Notes: generated by a model not told the origin, from the sequence alone. A stretch of 64,000 nt of DNA from Enterobacter sp. JBIWA008 (GCF_019968765.1 NZ_CP074149.1:2542001-2606000), one strand, 5' to 3'; shown: positions 45,368 through 56,288, counted from the first letter of the stretch. Program-made: numbers and translations.

Positions 45368-46903
45368 ATGAGGCGTAACATTCCCGTTACACAATCCGAG
45401 TATTTGCTTAACGATGGTTCGACGTTAATGTCGACCACCGATACAAAAAGTCATATTACCTATGCTAATTCCGCTTTTATTGAAGCCAGCGGATATAAAG
45501 AAGAACATCTTCTGGGTGAGCCGCATAACCTCATCCGCCACCCCGATATGCCTGCCGAAGCGTTTGGTGACATGTGGTTTACCCTGCAGCAAGGTGAGAC
45601 CTGGACGGGGCTGGTGAAGAACCGTCGTCATAATGGCGATCACTACTGGGTGCGGGCTAACGTGACGCCGGTCTGGCAGGGTGGATCCCTGACGGGGTAT
45701 ATTTCCGTGCGAAATATACCCGCACGGGAAGAGATTGCGGCCAGTGAAAAACTGTATGCAAAAGTGCGTAATAACGAATTAAAACATTACCGCTTCTATA
45801 AAGGGTTACTGGTTCGCCGCGGTTTATTTTCGTTTATGTCGCTTTTTAAATGTCTCAGCACCCGTAAACGAATTCATCTTGGTATTGCGACGACGGCGTT
45901 ACTCTCCTGCCTGGCGGTGTATTTATTCCCTGATAAATTTGTGCAATCGGCAAGTCTGGTGCTGCTGTTTACTTCCCTGGCCTGGTATCTTCATGCGCAG
46001 ATCGCCACTCCGTTAAAATCCATTGTGCAGCAGATGCAGCGCGTGGTTTCAGGACGTAAAACGGACTATTACCATTTTGACAGGATCGATGACATCGGGC
46101 TGATGATGCGCCTGGTAAATCAATCAGGTTTGAACCTGAATTCGCTGGTTGACGATGTCGGGGCGCAAATCAGCGGGATTGGCACCATCAGCCAGCAGGT
46201 CGCGAAAGAAGGTGCTGCACTGCAGACGCGTTCTGAGGAAACCGCAGACTTTCTGCAGCAAACCGCGTCAGCGGTGGAAGAGATCGCCAGTGCGGTAAAG
46301 CAGACGGCAGAAACCGCGAAAGAAGCCACGGAGATGGCGGATCGCACCCGCGACAGCGCCCACCGCGGTGAAGCGATGATGAAAGAAACCATCGGTATGA
46401 TGCAATCCGTGTCGCAGGATAACAGCCAGATCGTCGATATTATCAGCGTTATCGATCGTATTGCTTTCCAGACAAACATTCTTGCGCTGAATGCTGCCGT
46501 GGAAGCGGCGCGCGCGGGTGAAGCCGGGCGCGGGTTCGCCGTGGTGGCGGCTGAGGTGCGCAACCTTGCGCAGCACTCCGCGACGGCGGCGAAAGAGATT
46601 AAAACGCTGATTGAGAAAAACGTCGCCAGCGTCAACGCTGGGGTGGAGAAAGTAGAACAAACCGAAACGCAGCTGACGGTGATGATCGACAACGTGCTGC
46701 AGGTTTCCACCTTGATTAAGGAGATCGGCCACGCCACGCAGGAGCAAACCCAGGCGCTGACGCTCATTAACGCATCCATCTCCCGTATCGGCGCAATGAC
46801 CCACAACAATACGGGAATGGTGGATAACGTCACTCATGCCGCGAATCACCTGACGCAGCGCACCACGCGCCTGCAGCAGGCGATTGCCGTTTTTGGCGGT
46901 TAG
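45368..46903 (+). CDS. Aer-like methyl-accepting chemotaxis protein with PAS domain
   Basis: This 511-residue energy-taxis type receptor has an N-terminal PAS domain at residues ~10-115 ([57 protein letters not shown]), two hydrophobic segments near 165-220, a HAMP-like linker and the MCP signalling tip [21 protein letters not shown]. It has no periplasmic sensor domain, as in Aer. It lacks a C-terminal NWETF-type pentapeptide, so it may depend on other receptors for adaptation. Start at 45368 has GGAG upstream; an ATG eight codons earlier is less likely. Confidence 0.9.
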   Translation: MRRNIPVTQSEYLLNDGSTLMSTTDTKSHITYANSAFIEASGYKEEHLLGEPHNLIRHPDMPAEAFGDMWFTLQQGETWTGLVKNRRHNGDHYWVRANVTPVWQGGSLTGYISVRNIPAREEIAASEKLYAKVRNNELKHYRFYKGLLVRRGLFSFMSLFKCLSTRKRIHLGIATTALLSCLAVYLFPDKFVQSASLVLLFTSLAWYLHAQIATPLKSIVQQMQRVVSGRKTDYYHFDRIDDIGLMMRLVNQSGLNLNSLVDDVGAQISGIGTISQQVAKEGAALQTRSEETADFLQQTASAVEEIASAVKQTAETAKEATEMADRTRDSAHRGEAMMKETIGMMQSVSQDNSQIVDIISVIDRIAFQTNILALNAAVEAARAGEAGRGFAVVAAEVRNLAQHSATAAKEIKTLIEKNVASVNAGVEKVEQTETQLTVMIDNVLQVSTLIKEIGHATQEQTQALTLINASISRIGAMTHNNTGMVDNVTHAANHLTQRTTRLQQAIAVFGG

Positions 46904-47298
46904 CCGTTCGGGTACTGCTCGTCGGTCACTTTTTCCAGCCATGTTACCGGGCTGCCGTTAACGGATTCGGCGATGGCAATATGCGTCATCGCCGTTTGCG
47001 CGCTCGCGCCGTGCCAGTGCTTTACGCCCGGTGGGATCCAGGCGATATCGCCCTGATTCAATACTTCCGCCGCTTTGCCCCACTCCTGTAACCAGCCGCG
47101 CCCCTGCGTCACAATCAGCGTTTGTCCAAGGGGATGCGTATGCCACGCGGTGCGCGCACCCGGCTCAAAGGTCACGGTTGCCCCGCCGACGCTGGCAGGT
47201 TCGGTCGCCTGAAAAGGCGCGTCAATGCGAACGGTGCCGGTAAACCAGGCTTCCGGTCCCTTTGCCGAAGGTAATGACCCGCTGCGGATAATTTTCAT
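46900..47298 (-). CDS. Small cupin-domain protein
   Basis: This 132-residue single-domain cupin has metal-binding motif 1 in [23 protein letters not shown] and motif 2 in [16 protein letters not shown]. Relatives are annotated as mandelonitrile lyase-like or quercetinase-like, with unknown native substrate. The start at 47298 follows GAGGAGC. It is divergent from a LysR regulator, probably its controller, and its 3' end overlaps that of the chemoreceptor by 4 bases. Confidence 0.85.
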   Translation of the reverse strand: MKIIRSGSLPSAKGPEAWFTGTVRIDAPFQATEPASVGGATVTFEPGARTAWHTHPLGQTLIVTQGRGWLQEWGKAAEVLNQGDIAWIPPGVKHWHGASAQTAMTHIAIAESVNGSPVTWLEKVTDEQYPNG

Positions 47299-47382
47299 CT
47301 TATGCTCCTCGTTGGCTGTTGCGTTAACAGTAGCGCAAAGCAATCCGGAGCATTAGGGTGCATAATCAGATAGAACACATGA

Positions 47383-48321
<939 letters not shown>

Positions 48322-48334
48322 GCGAATCTGATGA

Positions 48335-48466
48335 TTAAACAATCAACCCACCGACCGTTTTGTCTAAAAACTCACCACGATTCAGCGTGTTGTGATCGCC
48401 GTCTGCTCTGACCACACGATTTCCTTCGACGTGCATCACTTTCGGCACGGTTATATTTTGCGTCGC
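48335..48466 (-). pseudogene. Gene fragment, C-terminal end of an unidentified protein
   Basis: On the minus strand 43 codons read cleanly to a stop as ATQNITVPKVMHVEGNRV and then VRADGDHNTLNRGEFLDK and TVGGLIV. A stop lies just upstream in the same frame, and a neighbouring frame continues with KHGEASYLQFISDAKYN, suggesting a frameshifted remnant. I cannot identify the family. It lies between the LysR gene and ansP in an otherwise non-coding 300-base stretch. Confidence 0.4.
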
Positions 48467-48625
48467 TTATGAATTGCAGGTAGGATGCCTCGCCATGTTT
48501 CGCCTTATCCATACGCAGAATGACTGGGAAGGCGACATGTGTTTGCGCAGAAGCAATCGTTTGTATTGCGCTCTGCCAGACAGGACTATCACGATAATGG
48601 TTCAGACAGGCAAACAGGTAACTCA

Positions 48626-50103
48626 ATGAAAACAAGCAATAAAAGCGCAGCCGATCATCATGCTGCTAAACGTCGCTGGTTGAACTCCCACGAAGAGGGC
48701 TACCACAAAGCGATGGGCAACCGTCAGGTTCAAATGATCGCCATCGGCGGCGCTATCGGAACGGGTCTGTTTTTAGGTGCTGGTGCGCGTCTGCAAATGG
48801 CTGGCCCGGCTCTCGCCCTGGTCTATCTGGTGTGCGGGATCTTCTCTTTCTTCATTCTACGCGCGCTGGGCGAACTGGTACTGCATCGCCCTTCCAGCGG
48901 AAGCTTCGTCTCTTACGCCCGTGAATTCCTCGGTGAAAAAGCGGCCTACGTTGCGGGCTGGATGTACTTCGTCAACTGGGCGATGACCGGTATTGTCGAT
49001 ATCACCGCCGTTGCGCTCTATATGCACTACTGGGGCGCGTTTGGCGATGTGCCGCAGTGGGTCTTTGCGCTTGGCGCGCTGGCGATTGTCGGCACCATGA
49101 ACATGATCGGCGTGAAGTGGTTCGCGGAGATGGAGTTCTGGTTTGCGCTGGTAAAAGTGCTGGCCATCGTGGTGTTCCTGGTCGTGGGTACCGTCTTCCT
49201 CGGCAGCGGCAAACCGCTGGACGGCAATGCCACCGGCTTCCACCTGATAACCGACAACGGCGGATTCTTCCCGCACGGTCTGCTGCCTGCGCTGGTACTG
49301 GTTCAGGGCGTCGTGTTCGCCTTCGCCTCTATCGAACTGGTGGGCACCGCAGCAGGTGAATGTAAAGATCCGCAGACGATGGTGCCAAAAGCCATTAACA
49401 GCGTGATCTGGCGTATCGGTCTGTTCTACGTCGGTTCCGTGGTGCTGCTGGTTCTGCTTCTCCCGTGGACTGCCTATCAGGCGGGTCAGAGTCCGTTCGT
49501 GACCTTCTTCTCTAAGCTCGGCGTGCCTTACGTGGGCAGCATCATGAACATCGTGGTCCTGACGGCGGCGCTCTCCAGCCTGAACTCCGGATCCTGCGCT
49601 CCATGTCGATGGGCGGTTCTGCGCCGAAGTTCATGTCGAAGATGAGCAAGCAGCAGGTTCCCTATGCGGGGATTCTGGCAACGCTGGTGGTTTACGTTTT
49701 TGGCGTGTTCCTGAACTATCTGGTGCCGTCCCGCGTATTTGAGATCGTTCTGAACGTGGCTGCACTGGGGATTATCGCCTCCTGGGCCTTCATCGTGGTC
49801 TGCCAGATGCGTCTGCGCAAAGCGATCAAAGAAGGCAAAGCGGCTGATGTGAGCTTCAAGATGCCGGGCGCACCGGTGACCTCCTGGCTCACCCTGCTGT
49901 TCCTGTTCAGCGTGCTGGTGCTGATGGCGTTTGACTACCCGAACGGTACCTACACCATCGCGACCATTCCGCTGCTGGCCGTGCTGCTGATTGCCGGCTG
50001 GTTCGGCGTGCGTAAGCGCGTTCACGAGATCCACAGCACCGCGCCGGTTCATCACGACGATGAAAAACACGACGCACCGCTGGTAGAAGAAACCTCGCGT
50101 TAA
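48626..50103 (+). pseudogene. ansP: L-asparagine permease AnsP, disrupted by a ~19-base deletion
   Basis: The gene follows E. coli AnsP (499 residues, APC family, 12 helices) from [18 protein letters not shown] to TLLFLFSVLVLMAFDYPNG. At 49590/49591 the reading frame breaks: SSLNSG should continue LYCTGRILRSM, but the DNA jumps from TCCGG straight to ATCCTGCGCTCC. The missing codons account for 19 bases, shifting the frame. The upstream product would be ~339 residues with a foreign tail; the downstream part stays open from 49591 to the stop. The rest shows no decay, so the lesion is recent, or a sequencing or assembly error. A terminator follows. Confidence 0.85.
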
Positions 50104-50123
50104 GTATCCAGTAAGCATCAAAT

Positions 50124-50152
50124 AGGGAAGGCAACTGCCTTCCCTTTTTTAT
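50124..50152 (+). terminator. Rho-independent terminator of ansP
   Basis: AGGGAAGGCA and TGCCTTCCCT are perfect arms around a 2-base core, followed by TTTTTTATTT. It abuts the convergent yncE stop. Confidence 0.9.
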
Positions 50153-51214
50153 TTACAGCGCGATACGAATGACGTCGTCAGGCTGGGTGGCTTCCTGCTG
50201 GCGAGTCGATTTTTGTTTCACCGTCACGTACAGGGTTTTGCCATCCGCAGAGAGAGCCAGGCTGTTCGGGTAGACCGGCGTGTCGAAGGTTTTTGTGACC
50301 TTATAAGATTTCGCGTCGATCACGCTCACCTTACCGGCTTCACGGTGCGTCACATAGGCTTCATTGCGGGCCGGGTTGAACAGGACCGCCAGGGACTCTG
50401 GCGCGGCGATTTTCTCGATCACGCTGCCGTCTTTCAGGCTCACCACCAGCACTTCAGGCTGTTTTGAATCGGTCAGGAAGGCACGCTGCCCGGCGGTGTC
50501 GAGGCTGAGGTTCAGGTAGAAGTGCTCTTTTCCGTCATCCTGCACTTTTTTACGGCTCAGGATTTTGTTCGTGGCCGTATCAATCGTCACCAGCTCGCCG
50601 TCCGCATTCGTGGTGTACAGACGTTTTGCCTGCGCATCCAGCGCCAGGCCGGTGCTGTACGTACCGGTTTTTGCAATTGTCTCTTTAAGCTTCAGCGTTG
50701 CGCCATCCACGACCCAAATCACGCTCTCTTTGCCGACGCCGGTGATGTAAATTGTATTGCTCGCGTCATCCGCTACCAGCTGGCGCGGCTGCAGCGGTTT
50801 GACGGTTTCACTGCGCTGGCGATTATCAAGCACCAGACGCCCTTTCACGTCGCCGGTTTTCGCATCAATGGCAGTCACCGCGCCGTTGATGGTGTTACCG
50901 AACCACAGCGTTTGAGTCGCCTTGTCAAAGGTGGCACCAAAGGGTTTCAGATCGCTATGAATCGCCTGCGTCACATCCAGGGTGATCGGGTCAAGGCGAT
51001 AGATAACCCCGCCCTTATCGGTTTTACGGCTTTGCGAGGTCGCCACCCACAGCGCGTTCTCCTGCTGGCTGACCGCCATTTCATACGCCCCTTTGCCCAC
51101 CGCTTTACGCAGCACCTCTTCGGCGGCATGCACCTGGAACGTCCCGGCAAGCAGTAAAGTGGCAGACAGCAGCGACAGGCTCAGACGCGGCGAGCACAGA
51201 TGACGTAAAGACAT
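50153..51214 (-). CDS. yncE: YncE, periplasmic seven-bladed beta-propeller protein
   Basis: This 353-residue precursor has exactly the E. coli YncE length. It has a Sec signal ending VHA-AEEVL and repeated YVTN-type blades such as NTIYITGVGKESVIWVVDG and NEAYVTHREAGKVSVIDAKSYK. In E. coli it is iron-regulated and binds single-stranded DNA in vitro; the true role is unknown. Start at 51214 is chosen over an ATG 14 codons upstream. It is divergent from yncD across a Fur box. Confidence 0.93.
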   Translation of the reverse strand: MSLRHLCSPRLSLSLLSATLLLAGTFQVHAAEEVLRKAVGKGAYEMAVSQQENALWVATSQSRKTDKGGVIYRLDPITLDVTQAIHSDLKPFGATFDKATQTLWFGNTINGAVTAIDAKTGDVKGRLVLDNRQRSETVKPLQPRQLVADDASNTIYITGVGKESVIWVVDGATLKLKETIAKTGTYSTGLALDAQAKRLYTTNADGELVTIDTATNKILSRKKVQDDGKEHFYLNLSLDTAGQRAFLTDSKQPEVLVVSLKDGSVIEKIAAPESLAVLFNPARNEAYVTHREAGKVSVIDAKSYKVTKTFDTPVYPNSLALSADGKTLYVTVKQKSTRQQEATQPDDVIRIAL

Positions 51215-51288
51215 AACAATTCCTTTTCTGAAAAGAGGGGTTTGGGCTGACATCACTTCCGGCAGGCAACGTCATGGCATCGCCTTTT

Positions 51289-51307
51289 GATAATGAGAAT
51301 AGTAATC
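51289..51307. promoter_or_regulatory. Fur box between yncE and yncD
   Basis: GATAATGAGAATAGTAATC matches the 19-base Fur consensus at about 15 positions, and the following CATT extends an overlapping repeat. It can repress both divergent genes when iron is plentiful. Confidence 0.85.
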
Positions 51308-51456
51308 ATTAATCAACTGAATGTGGAGTTTTTCTTTCACATCTCGCCTTTCATTAACGCAATGTGCGGTTATAGTTTTCAAAACATTTACAAAACCTTT
51401 AACATGTATGGACATGTTCCATTTGGTTCGTTTACACACCACAACCGGTTTTATTC

Positions 51457-53571
51457 ATGAAAATCATTTCTGCCCGTAAGGCCTCTCTCCCGCTGCTGCT
51501 GGTTCCCGTTACTTTCGCGCCGCTAACCGCAATGAGCGCGGAGGAACAGACCATGATCGTCAGCGCCACGCCGCAAACCGTATCGGAACTGGATACCCCG
51601 GCCGCGGTCAGCGTCGTCAATGGCGACGACATGCGCCAGGCCGCGCCGCGCATCAACCTCTCTGAATCCCTCGGCAGCGTCCCGGGACTGCAAATTCAGA
51701 ACCGCCAGAACTACGCCCAGGATCTCCAGCTTTCGATGCGCGGGTTTGGCGCACGCTCAACGTTTGGCGTGCGCGGTATCCGTATGTATGTCGACGGTAT
51801 TCCTGCCACCATGCCGGACGGACAGGGCCAGACCTCCAACATCGATCTCTCCAGCGTGGAGAGCGTTGAAGTGCTGCGCGGTCCCTTCTCTGCCCTGTAC
51901 GGCAACGCCTCCGGTGGCGTGATTAACATCAACACCCAGACCGGTCAGCAGCCGCCGACCATTGAAGCCAGCAGCTATTACGGCAGCTACGGTACCTGGC
52001 GCTACGGCATGAAGGCCACCGGCGCGATGGGTGACGGCACCCACGCGGGCGATGTGGATTACACCGTTTCCACCACCCGTTTCACCACCAAAGGCTACCG
52101 TGACCACAGCGGCGCGCGGAAAAATCTGGCCAATGCGAAGCTGGGCGTGCGTATTGATGACGTCAGCAAGCTGACGCTGATTTTCAACAGCGTGGACATG
52201 AAGGCCAACGATCCGGGCGGTCTGAGCTATCAGGAGTGGCAGAATAATCCGCGTCAGTCTCCGCGTGGCGATCAGTACAACACGCGTAAGACCATCAAAC
52301 AGACCCAGGCCGGTCTGCGCTACGATCGCCAGCTCAGCGCGCAGGACGACCTCAGCGTGATGATGTACGCCGGTGAGCGCGAAATGACGCAGTACCAGTC
52401 GATTCCGTATCAGCCGCAGCTCAAACCCTCCCACTCCGGCGGGGTGATTGATATGCAGCGTCATTATCAGGGCATTGATACCCGCTGGACGCACCGCGGC
52501 GAGCTGCTGGTACCTGTCACCTTTACCACCGGTCTGAACTACGAAAACCTGAGCGAAGATCGTCGCGGATACGAGAACTTCGTGATGAACAACGGCGTGC
52601 CGGATTACGGCGTGAAGGGTGACAAGCGTCGAAACGAACGTAACCTTATGTGGAACGTTGACCCTTACCTGCAAACGAGCTGGCAGCTGACGCAGAAGCT
52701 GTCCGTGGATGCGGGGGTGCGCTACAGCTCGGTCTGGTTTGATTCCAACGACCATTACGTTACGCCGGGCAACGGTGATGACAGCGGTGACGCGAGCTAT
52801 CACAAATGGCTCCCGGCTGGCTCCGTGAAGTATGCGGTGACGGACGCATGGAACCTCTACGCTGCCGCAGGGCGTGGATTCGAAACGCCAACCATCAACG
52901 AACTCTCGTATCGCGCCGATAACCAGGGCGGTCTGAACATTGGCTTGAAGCCATCCACTAACAACACCTATGAAGTGGGCAGCAAAACCCGCATCGGCAA
53001 TGGCCTGCTGACCGCAGCCCTGTTCCGCACCGATACGGATGATGAGATCGTGGTAGATGCCAGCGCGGGCGGACGTACCAGCTATAAAAATGCCGGTAAA
53101 ACCCGTCGTCAGGGTGTGGAGGTCTCCCTCGATCAGCAGTTTGCTGAGAACTGGAAGCTGAAGCTGGCGTGGACTTACCTGGACGCCACCTATCGTACCA
53201 ACGTCTGCGGCGACGCTAGCTGCAACGGTAACCGGATGCCGGGCATCGCCCGCAACATGGGTTACGCTTCATTTGGCTGGCAGCCGGAAGAAGGCTGGTA
53301 CGCGGGTACTGACGTGCGTTACATGAGCGACATCATGGCCGACGACGAGAACACGGCGAAAGCGCCGTCGTATACGGTGGTCGGGCTGAATACCGGGTAT
53401 AAATTCAACTATGGCAACTGGGGCATGGACGTCTTTGGCCGCGTCGATAACCTGTTTGACAAAGAATACGTTGGCTCGGTTATTGTCAACGAGTCGAACG
53501 GCCGTTATTACGAGCCTGCACCTGGCCGTAACTACGGCGTCGGGCTGTCGGTTTCTTATCGCTTCGAATAA
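51457..53571 (+). CDS. yncD: YncD, TonB-dependent outer membrane receptor
   Basis: This 704-residue receptor has a signal ending AMSA-EEQT, a TonB box EQTMIVSA, a plug domain (LRGPFSALYGNASGGVININT) and a 22-strand barrel ending in phenylalanine (LSVSYRFE region). It aligns with E. coli YncD along its length, with an invariant VNESNGRYYEPAPGRNYGVG. It is iron-repressed through the Fur box, so a siderophore or iron complex is the expected ligand, still undefined. Confidence 0.94.
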   Translation: MKIISARKASLPLLLVPVTFAPLTAMSAEEQTMIVSATPQTVSELDTPAAVSVVNGDDMRQAAPRINLSESLGSVPGLQIQNRQNYAQDLQLSMRGFGARSTFGVRGIRMYVDGIPATMPDGQGQTSNIDLSSVESVEVLRGPFSALYGNASGGVININTQTGQQPPTIEASSYYGSYGTWRYGMKATGAMGDGTHAGDVDYTVSTTRFTTKGYRDHSGARKNLANAKLGVRIDDVSKLTLIFNSVDMKANDPGGLSYQEWQNNPRQSPRGDQYNTRKTIKQTQAGLRYDRQLSAQDDLSVMMYAGEREMTQYQSIPYQPQLKPSHSGGVIDMQRHYQGIDTRWTHRGELLVPVTFTTGLNYENLSEDRRGYENFVMNNGVPDYGVKGDKRRNERNLMWNVDPYLQTSWQLTQKLSVDAGVRYSSVWFDSNDHYVTPGNGDDSGDASYHKWLPAGSVKYAVTDAWNLYAAAGRGFETPTINELSYRADNQGGLNIGLKPSTNNTYEVGSKTRIGNGLLTAALFRTDTDDEIVVDASAGGRTSYKNAGKTRRQGVEVSLDQQFAENWKLKLAWTYLDATYRTNVCGDASCNGNRMPGIARNMGYASFGWQPEEGWYAGTDVRYMSDIMADDENTAKAPSYTVVGLNTGYKFNYGNWGMDVFGRVDNLFDKEYVGSVIVNESNGRYYEPAPGRNYGVGLSVSYRFE

Positions 53572-53599
53572 GTCACGTTGACGTATAAACGAAATAACC

Positions 53600-53626
53600 C
53601 TCCTGATGGCAATAAACCATCAGGAG
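53600..53626 (+). terminator. Terminator hairpin after yncD
   Basis: CTCCTGATGG and CCATCAGGAG are perfect 10-base arms around a 7-base loop, followed by TTATTC. It lies 28 bases past the yncD stop. Confidence 0.75.
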
Positions 53627-53682
53627 TTATTCACCAGATAAATAATTAGGTGCGGTATATAGTCGCTTTGCTAAATAATCTC

Positions 53683-54351
53683 TCAGTTAAAATATTGTCG
53701 CTGTAAAAGCACATTCGCTTCGTCAATCAACTTATCAATCGCCCTCTGGCTGGAATCGACATCGCGGCGTTCCAGAGCGGAAAGCAGCTCCTCGTAGTGA
53801 TACGCTGACTCTTTAATGTCGTTCAGCTCCTGGTGCAGATAGTTAATGCAGGGCCCGATGCGCACCCAGAGCTGTTCAATTAAGGCGTTGAGCGTCGGCA
53901 TTTCCGCATACTGATAAAGCGTAAAGCGGAAGACCCGATTTGCATGAAGAGCCTGCTGAACGTTTCCGTTGCGCATGGCCTCATGAAAGGCATCCGACAG
54001 TTTGCGCAATGTCTCCAGCTTGCTATCAGACATATTCTGACAGGCTGCGGCGACTGCCATGGGCTCAAGCTGCTTGCGGATAGCGTTAATCTCGTTATAA
54101 CGCTCCAGCGTGACCTCCGGAACCAGAAATGCCTGCGCGGGCGTGGCGTGTAAAGCCCCTGCTGACACCAGGCGCAAAAGCGCCTCGCGAACCGGGGTAA
54201 TACTGGTTCCTAATTTATCGGCGATCTCTTTCGTAATCAGTCGTGCCCCAGGTTTGAGTGAGCCTGTAATTAACGCACCTTTCAGACTGAGTTCAACCTG
54301 CATGGTAAGACTAACCCTTTGGGCTTTTTCTAAGTGATCCAAATCAAGCAT
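53683..54351 (-). CDS. mcbR: McbR-like GntR/FadR-family regulator
   Basis: This 222-residue regulator has a GntR HTH at ~15-80 (LKPGARLITKEIADKLGTSITPVREALLRLVSAGAL) and a helical FCD domain. It aligns with E. coli McbR (YncC), which represses the biofilm gene mcbA and affects colanic acid production, and it occupies the same place between yncD and curA. From memory the identity looks moderate, so the regulon may differ. Confidence 0.8.
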   Translation of the reverse strand: MLDLDHLEKAQRVSLTMQVELSLKGALITGSLKPGARLITKEIADKLGTSITPVREALLRLVSAGALHATPAQAFLVPEVTLERYNEINAIRKQLEPMAVAAACQNMSDSKLETLRKLSDAFHEAMRNGNVQQALHANRVFRFTLYQYAEMPTLNALIEQLWVRIGPCINYLHQELNDIKESAYHYEELLSALERRDVDSSQRAIDKLIDEANVLLQRQYFN

Positions 54352-54417
54352 GTGGAATTCCTGTAGCTAAAACTTAATGCTATTTTTAAACGCCAGTTTT
54401 AATAAAACGACGCCGGT

Positions 54418-54436
54418 ACGATATATCCTGTATCGT
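54418..54436. promoter_or_regulatory. Inverted repeat upstream of mcbR
   Basis: ACGATA and TATCGT are perfect arms 7 bases apart, 67 bases upstream of the mcbR start. It could be a GntR-type autoregulatory operator. Confidence 0.35.
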
Positions 54437-54570
54437 CATGCCTGGTGGTGGGAAGTACATAAAAACAGCAAAAAAAAGCAAAATTTATTTTTTATCGGTT
54501 TCGGGCCCATTCGGGATGCAGGCGCGAAATGCCATGTCCATTAATTAAAGACAATATATCGTATCTTCAC

Positions 54571-54598
54571 AAATAAATATGGCGGGAAACCCCGCCAT
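54571..54598 (-). terminator. Rho-independent terminator of curA
   Basis: ATGGCGGG and CCCGCCAT are perfect arms around a 4-base loop; on the minus strand ATTTATTT follows. It lies 9 bases past the curA stop. Confidence 0.8.
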
Positions 54599-54606
54599 CG
54601 TACTCT

Positions 54607-55647
54607 TTATTTATTGTCACTCGCGACGCGAATCACGACTTTGCCGAAGTTTCGTCCTTCCAGCAGGCCAATCAGCGCCTCAGGTGCGTTTTCCAGCCCG
54701 TCCGTCACCTGTTCACGATAGTGGATTTTCCCCTCCTGCACCCAGCGCCCCATCTCTTCCTGGAACTCCTTAATGCGGTGCCCGTAATCCTGGCCGATGA
54801 TAAAGCCCTGCATACGAATGCGTTTCTTCAGAATGGTCGCCATCAGGAGCGGCAGGCGATCCGGCCCTTCAGGCAGGCCCGTCGCATTGTAGCCGCTTAC
54901 CAGGCCACAAACCGGCACGCGGGCAGAGGTGTTAAGCAGGGGCAGCACGGCGTCAAACACTTTTCCGCCGACGTTTTCATAATAGACATCAATTCCTTTC
55001 GGGCAGGCGTGTTTCAGCTGTTCGGCAAAATCGGCCGCGTGGTGATCCAGACACAGATCAAACCCCAGTACCTCAACGGCATGGCGGCATTTTTCAGCGC
55101 CACCGGCGACGCCGACCACACGGCAACCTTTGATTTTGCCGATTTGCCCGACGGTTGCGCCAACCGGGCCCGTCGCCGCGGCAACCACCAGCGTTTCACC
55201 CGCTTTGGGTTGCCCGATATCCAGCAATCCCATATAGGCGGTAAAGCCCGGCATGCCAAGAATACCCAGCGCCCAGGAAGGATGTGACGGATTTTCGCCC
55301 AGCTTCACCAGGCCGCTACCGTCTGAAAGTTCATACTCCTGCCAGCCGCTGTAGCCCAGCACCCACTCACCCGGTTTGAAATCGGGATGGTTTGACTGCT
55401 CAACCCGGCTGACCGTTCCCCCCACCATCACCGCGCCAATCTCAACCGGAGGGGAATAGGATGGCGCATCGCTCATGCGGCCCCGCATGTACGGGTCCAG
55501 CGACAGCCAGACGGTGCGGAGCAAAAGCTGCCGCTCGGCGGGGGCAGGAACAGGCTGCGTTTCGAGACGAAAATTTTCCGCGACCGGCGCGCCCTGTGGA
55601 CGCGAGGCCAGTACCCAGCGGCGATTTTGCGAAACAGGTTGATTCAT
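54607..55647 (-). CDS. curA: CurA, NADPH-dependent curcumin/enone reductase
   Basis: This 346-residue zinc-independent MDR-family reductase begins MNQPVSQNRRWVLASRP. It has LSLDPYMRGRMSD, the dinucleotide loop AAATGPVGATVGQIGK and the region YYENVGGKVFDAVLPLL, matching E. coli CurA. It reduces carbon-carbon double bonds of curcumin and related enones. A GGAGAT site precedes the start; an in-frame ATG seven codons earlier is less well placed. Confidence 0.93.
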   Translation of the reverse strand: MNQPVSQNRRWVLASRPQGAPVAENFRLETQPVPAPAERQLLLRTVWLSLDPYMRGRMSDAPSYSPPVEIGAVMVGGTVSRVEQSNHPDFKPGEWVLGYSGWQEYELSDGSGLVKLGENPSHPSWALGILGMPGFTAYMGLLDIGQPKAGETLVVAAATGPVGATVGQIGKIKGCRVVGVAGGAEKCRHAVEVLGFDLCLDHHAADFAEQLKHACPKGIDVYYENVGGKVFDAVLPLLNTSARVPVCGLVSGYNATGLPEGPDRLPLLMATILKKRIRMQGFIIGQDYGHRIKEFQEEMGRWVQEGKIHYREQVTDGLENAPEALIGLLEGRNFGKVVIRVASDNK

Positions 55648-55712
55648 CGGGATCTCCTTCTGGTACAAATGTCATTACAGCCTGGCTCACGATCGGCGTT
55701 ACCGCATTAGCA

Positions 55713-56288
55713 TTACGAGCCGGACTGGTTCAGCCGTACAACAAGATAGACACAGGTTTCATTCGTTTCGTTGATGAACCTGCAGTCATTTGGCGGCCCC
55801 AGCTCGAGACAGTCTCCGGCGTGCATTTCGTGGCGCGTGTCGCCCTCCTGAAACACCAGCTCACCGGACTGGAGCCAGATAAGCTGACGTGCAAGCGCGT
55901 AAGAAGATGCAGGCATCGGAACATCGCTGCCCGCAGGCAGTTCAACCTGAACAAGGTCGATGGGCAGATCGGTGCGGGGAGAAATATGGCGGCGGAGATA
56001 GTGCGTCTGCGGGTCGCGCCAGACGGGCTGATTTGCCAGGCGCAGCAGCTTTCCTTCCTGCATCTCGGCCCGGGCAATGAGCGTGGACATGCTGATGCCA
56101 AACGCGCCTGACAGACGTGCCAGCAAGGTGGCTGTCGGGCTGCTGTCTCCGCGCTCTATTTTGTGGATCATCGCGCGAGAGACCCCTGCCCGGTCAGCAA
56201 GCTCGCTCAGGGACCATCCGCGAGACTCGCGTTCAAGGCGAATTCTTGCGCTAATCCGTTGATTCATTGTGTCTGTTATGGTGTTCAT
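55713..56288 (-). CDS. XRE-cupin transcriptional regulator, divergent from mnaT
   Basis: This 191-residue protein joins an XRE HTH (GWSLSELADRAGVSRAMIHKIERGDSSPT, residues ~25-55) to a C-terminal cupin (MHAGDCLELGPPNDCRFINET). Such regulators sense small metabolites through the cupin. It shares a 148-base region with mnaT, and copies of the ACTATAGT palindrome sit near both gene starts. Its likely target is mnaT-ydcZ. Start at 56288 leaves almost no leader after the promoter; the ATG at 56267 would give a normal leader. Confidence 0.85.
   Translation of the reverse strand: MNTITDTMNQRISARIRLERESRGWSLSELADRAGVSRAMIHKIERGDSSPTATLLARLSGAFGISMSTLIARAEMQEGKLLRLANQPVWRDPQTHYLRRHISPRTDLPIDLVQVELPAGSDVPMPASSYALARQLIWLQSGELVFQEGDTRHEMHAGDCLELGPPNDCRFINETNETCVYLVVRLNQSGS

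Noticed and set aside
48372..48635. 87-codon minus-strand gene upstream of ansP
   Set aside because: It overlaps the ansP start and no ribosome site is visible; only short stretches look protein-like, so I treat the area as a decayed fragment.
49603..50103. Independent small membrane protein gene
   Set aside because: It is the frameshifted 3' part of ansP and aligns with the E. coli AnsP C-terminus.
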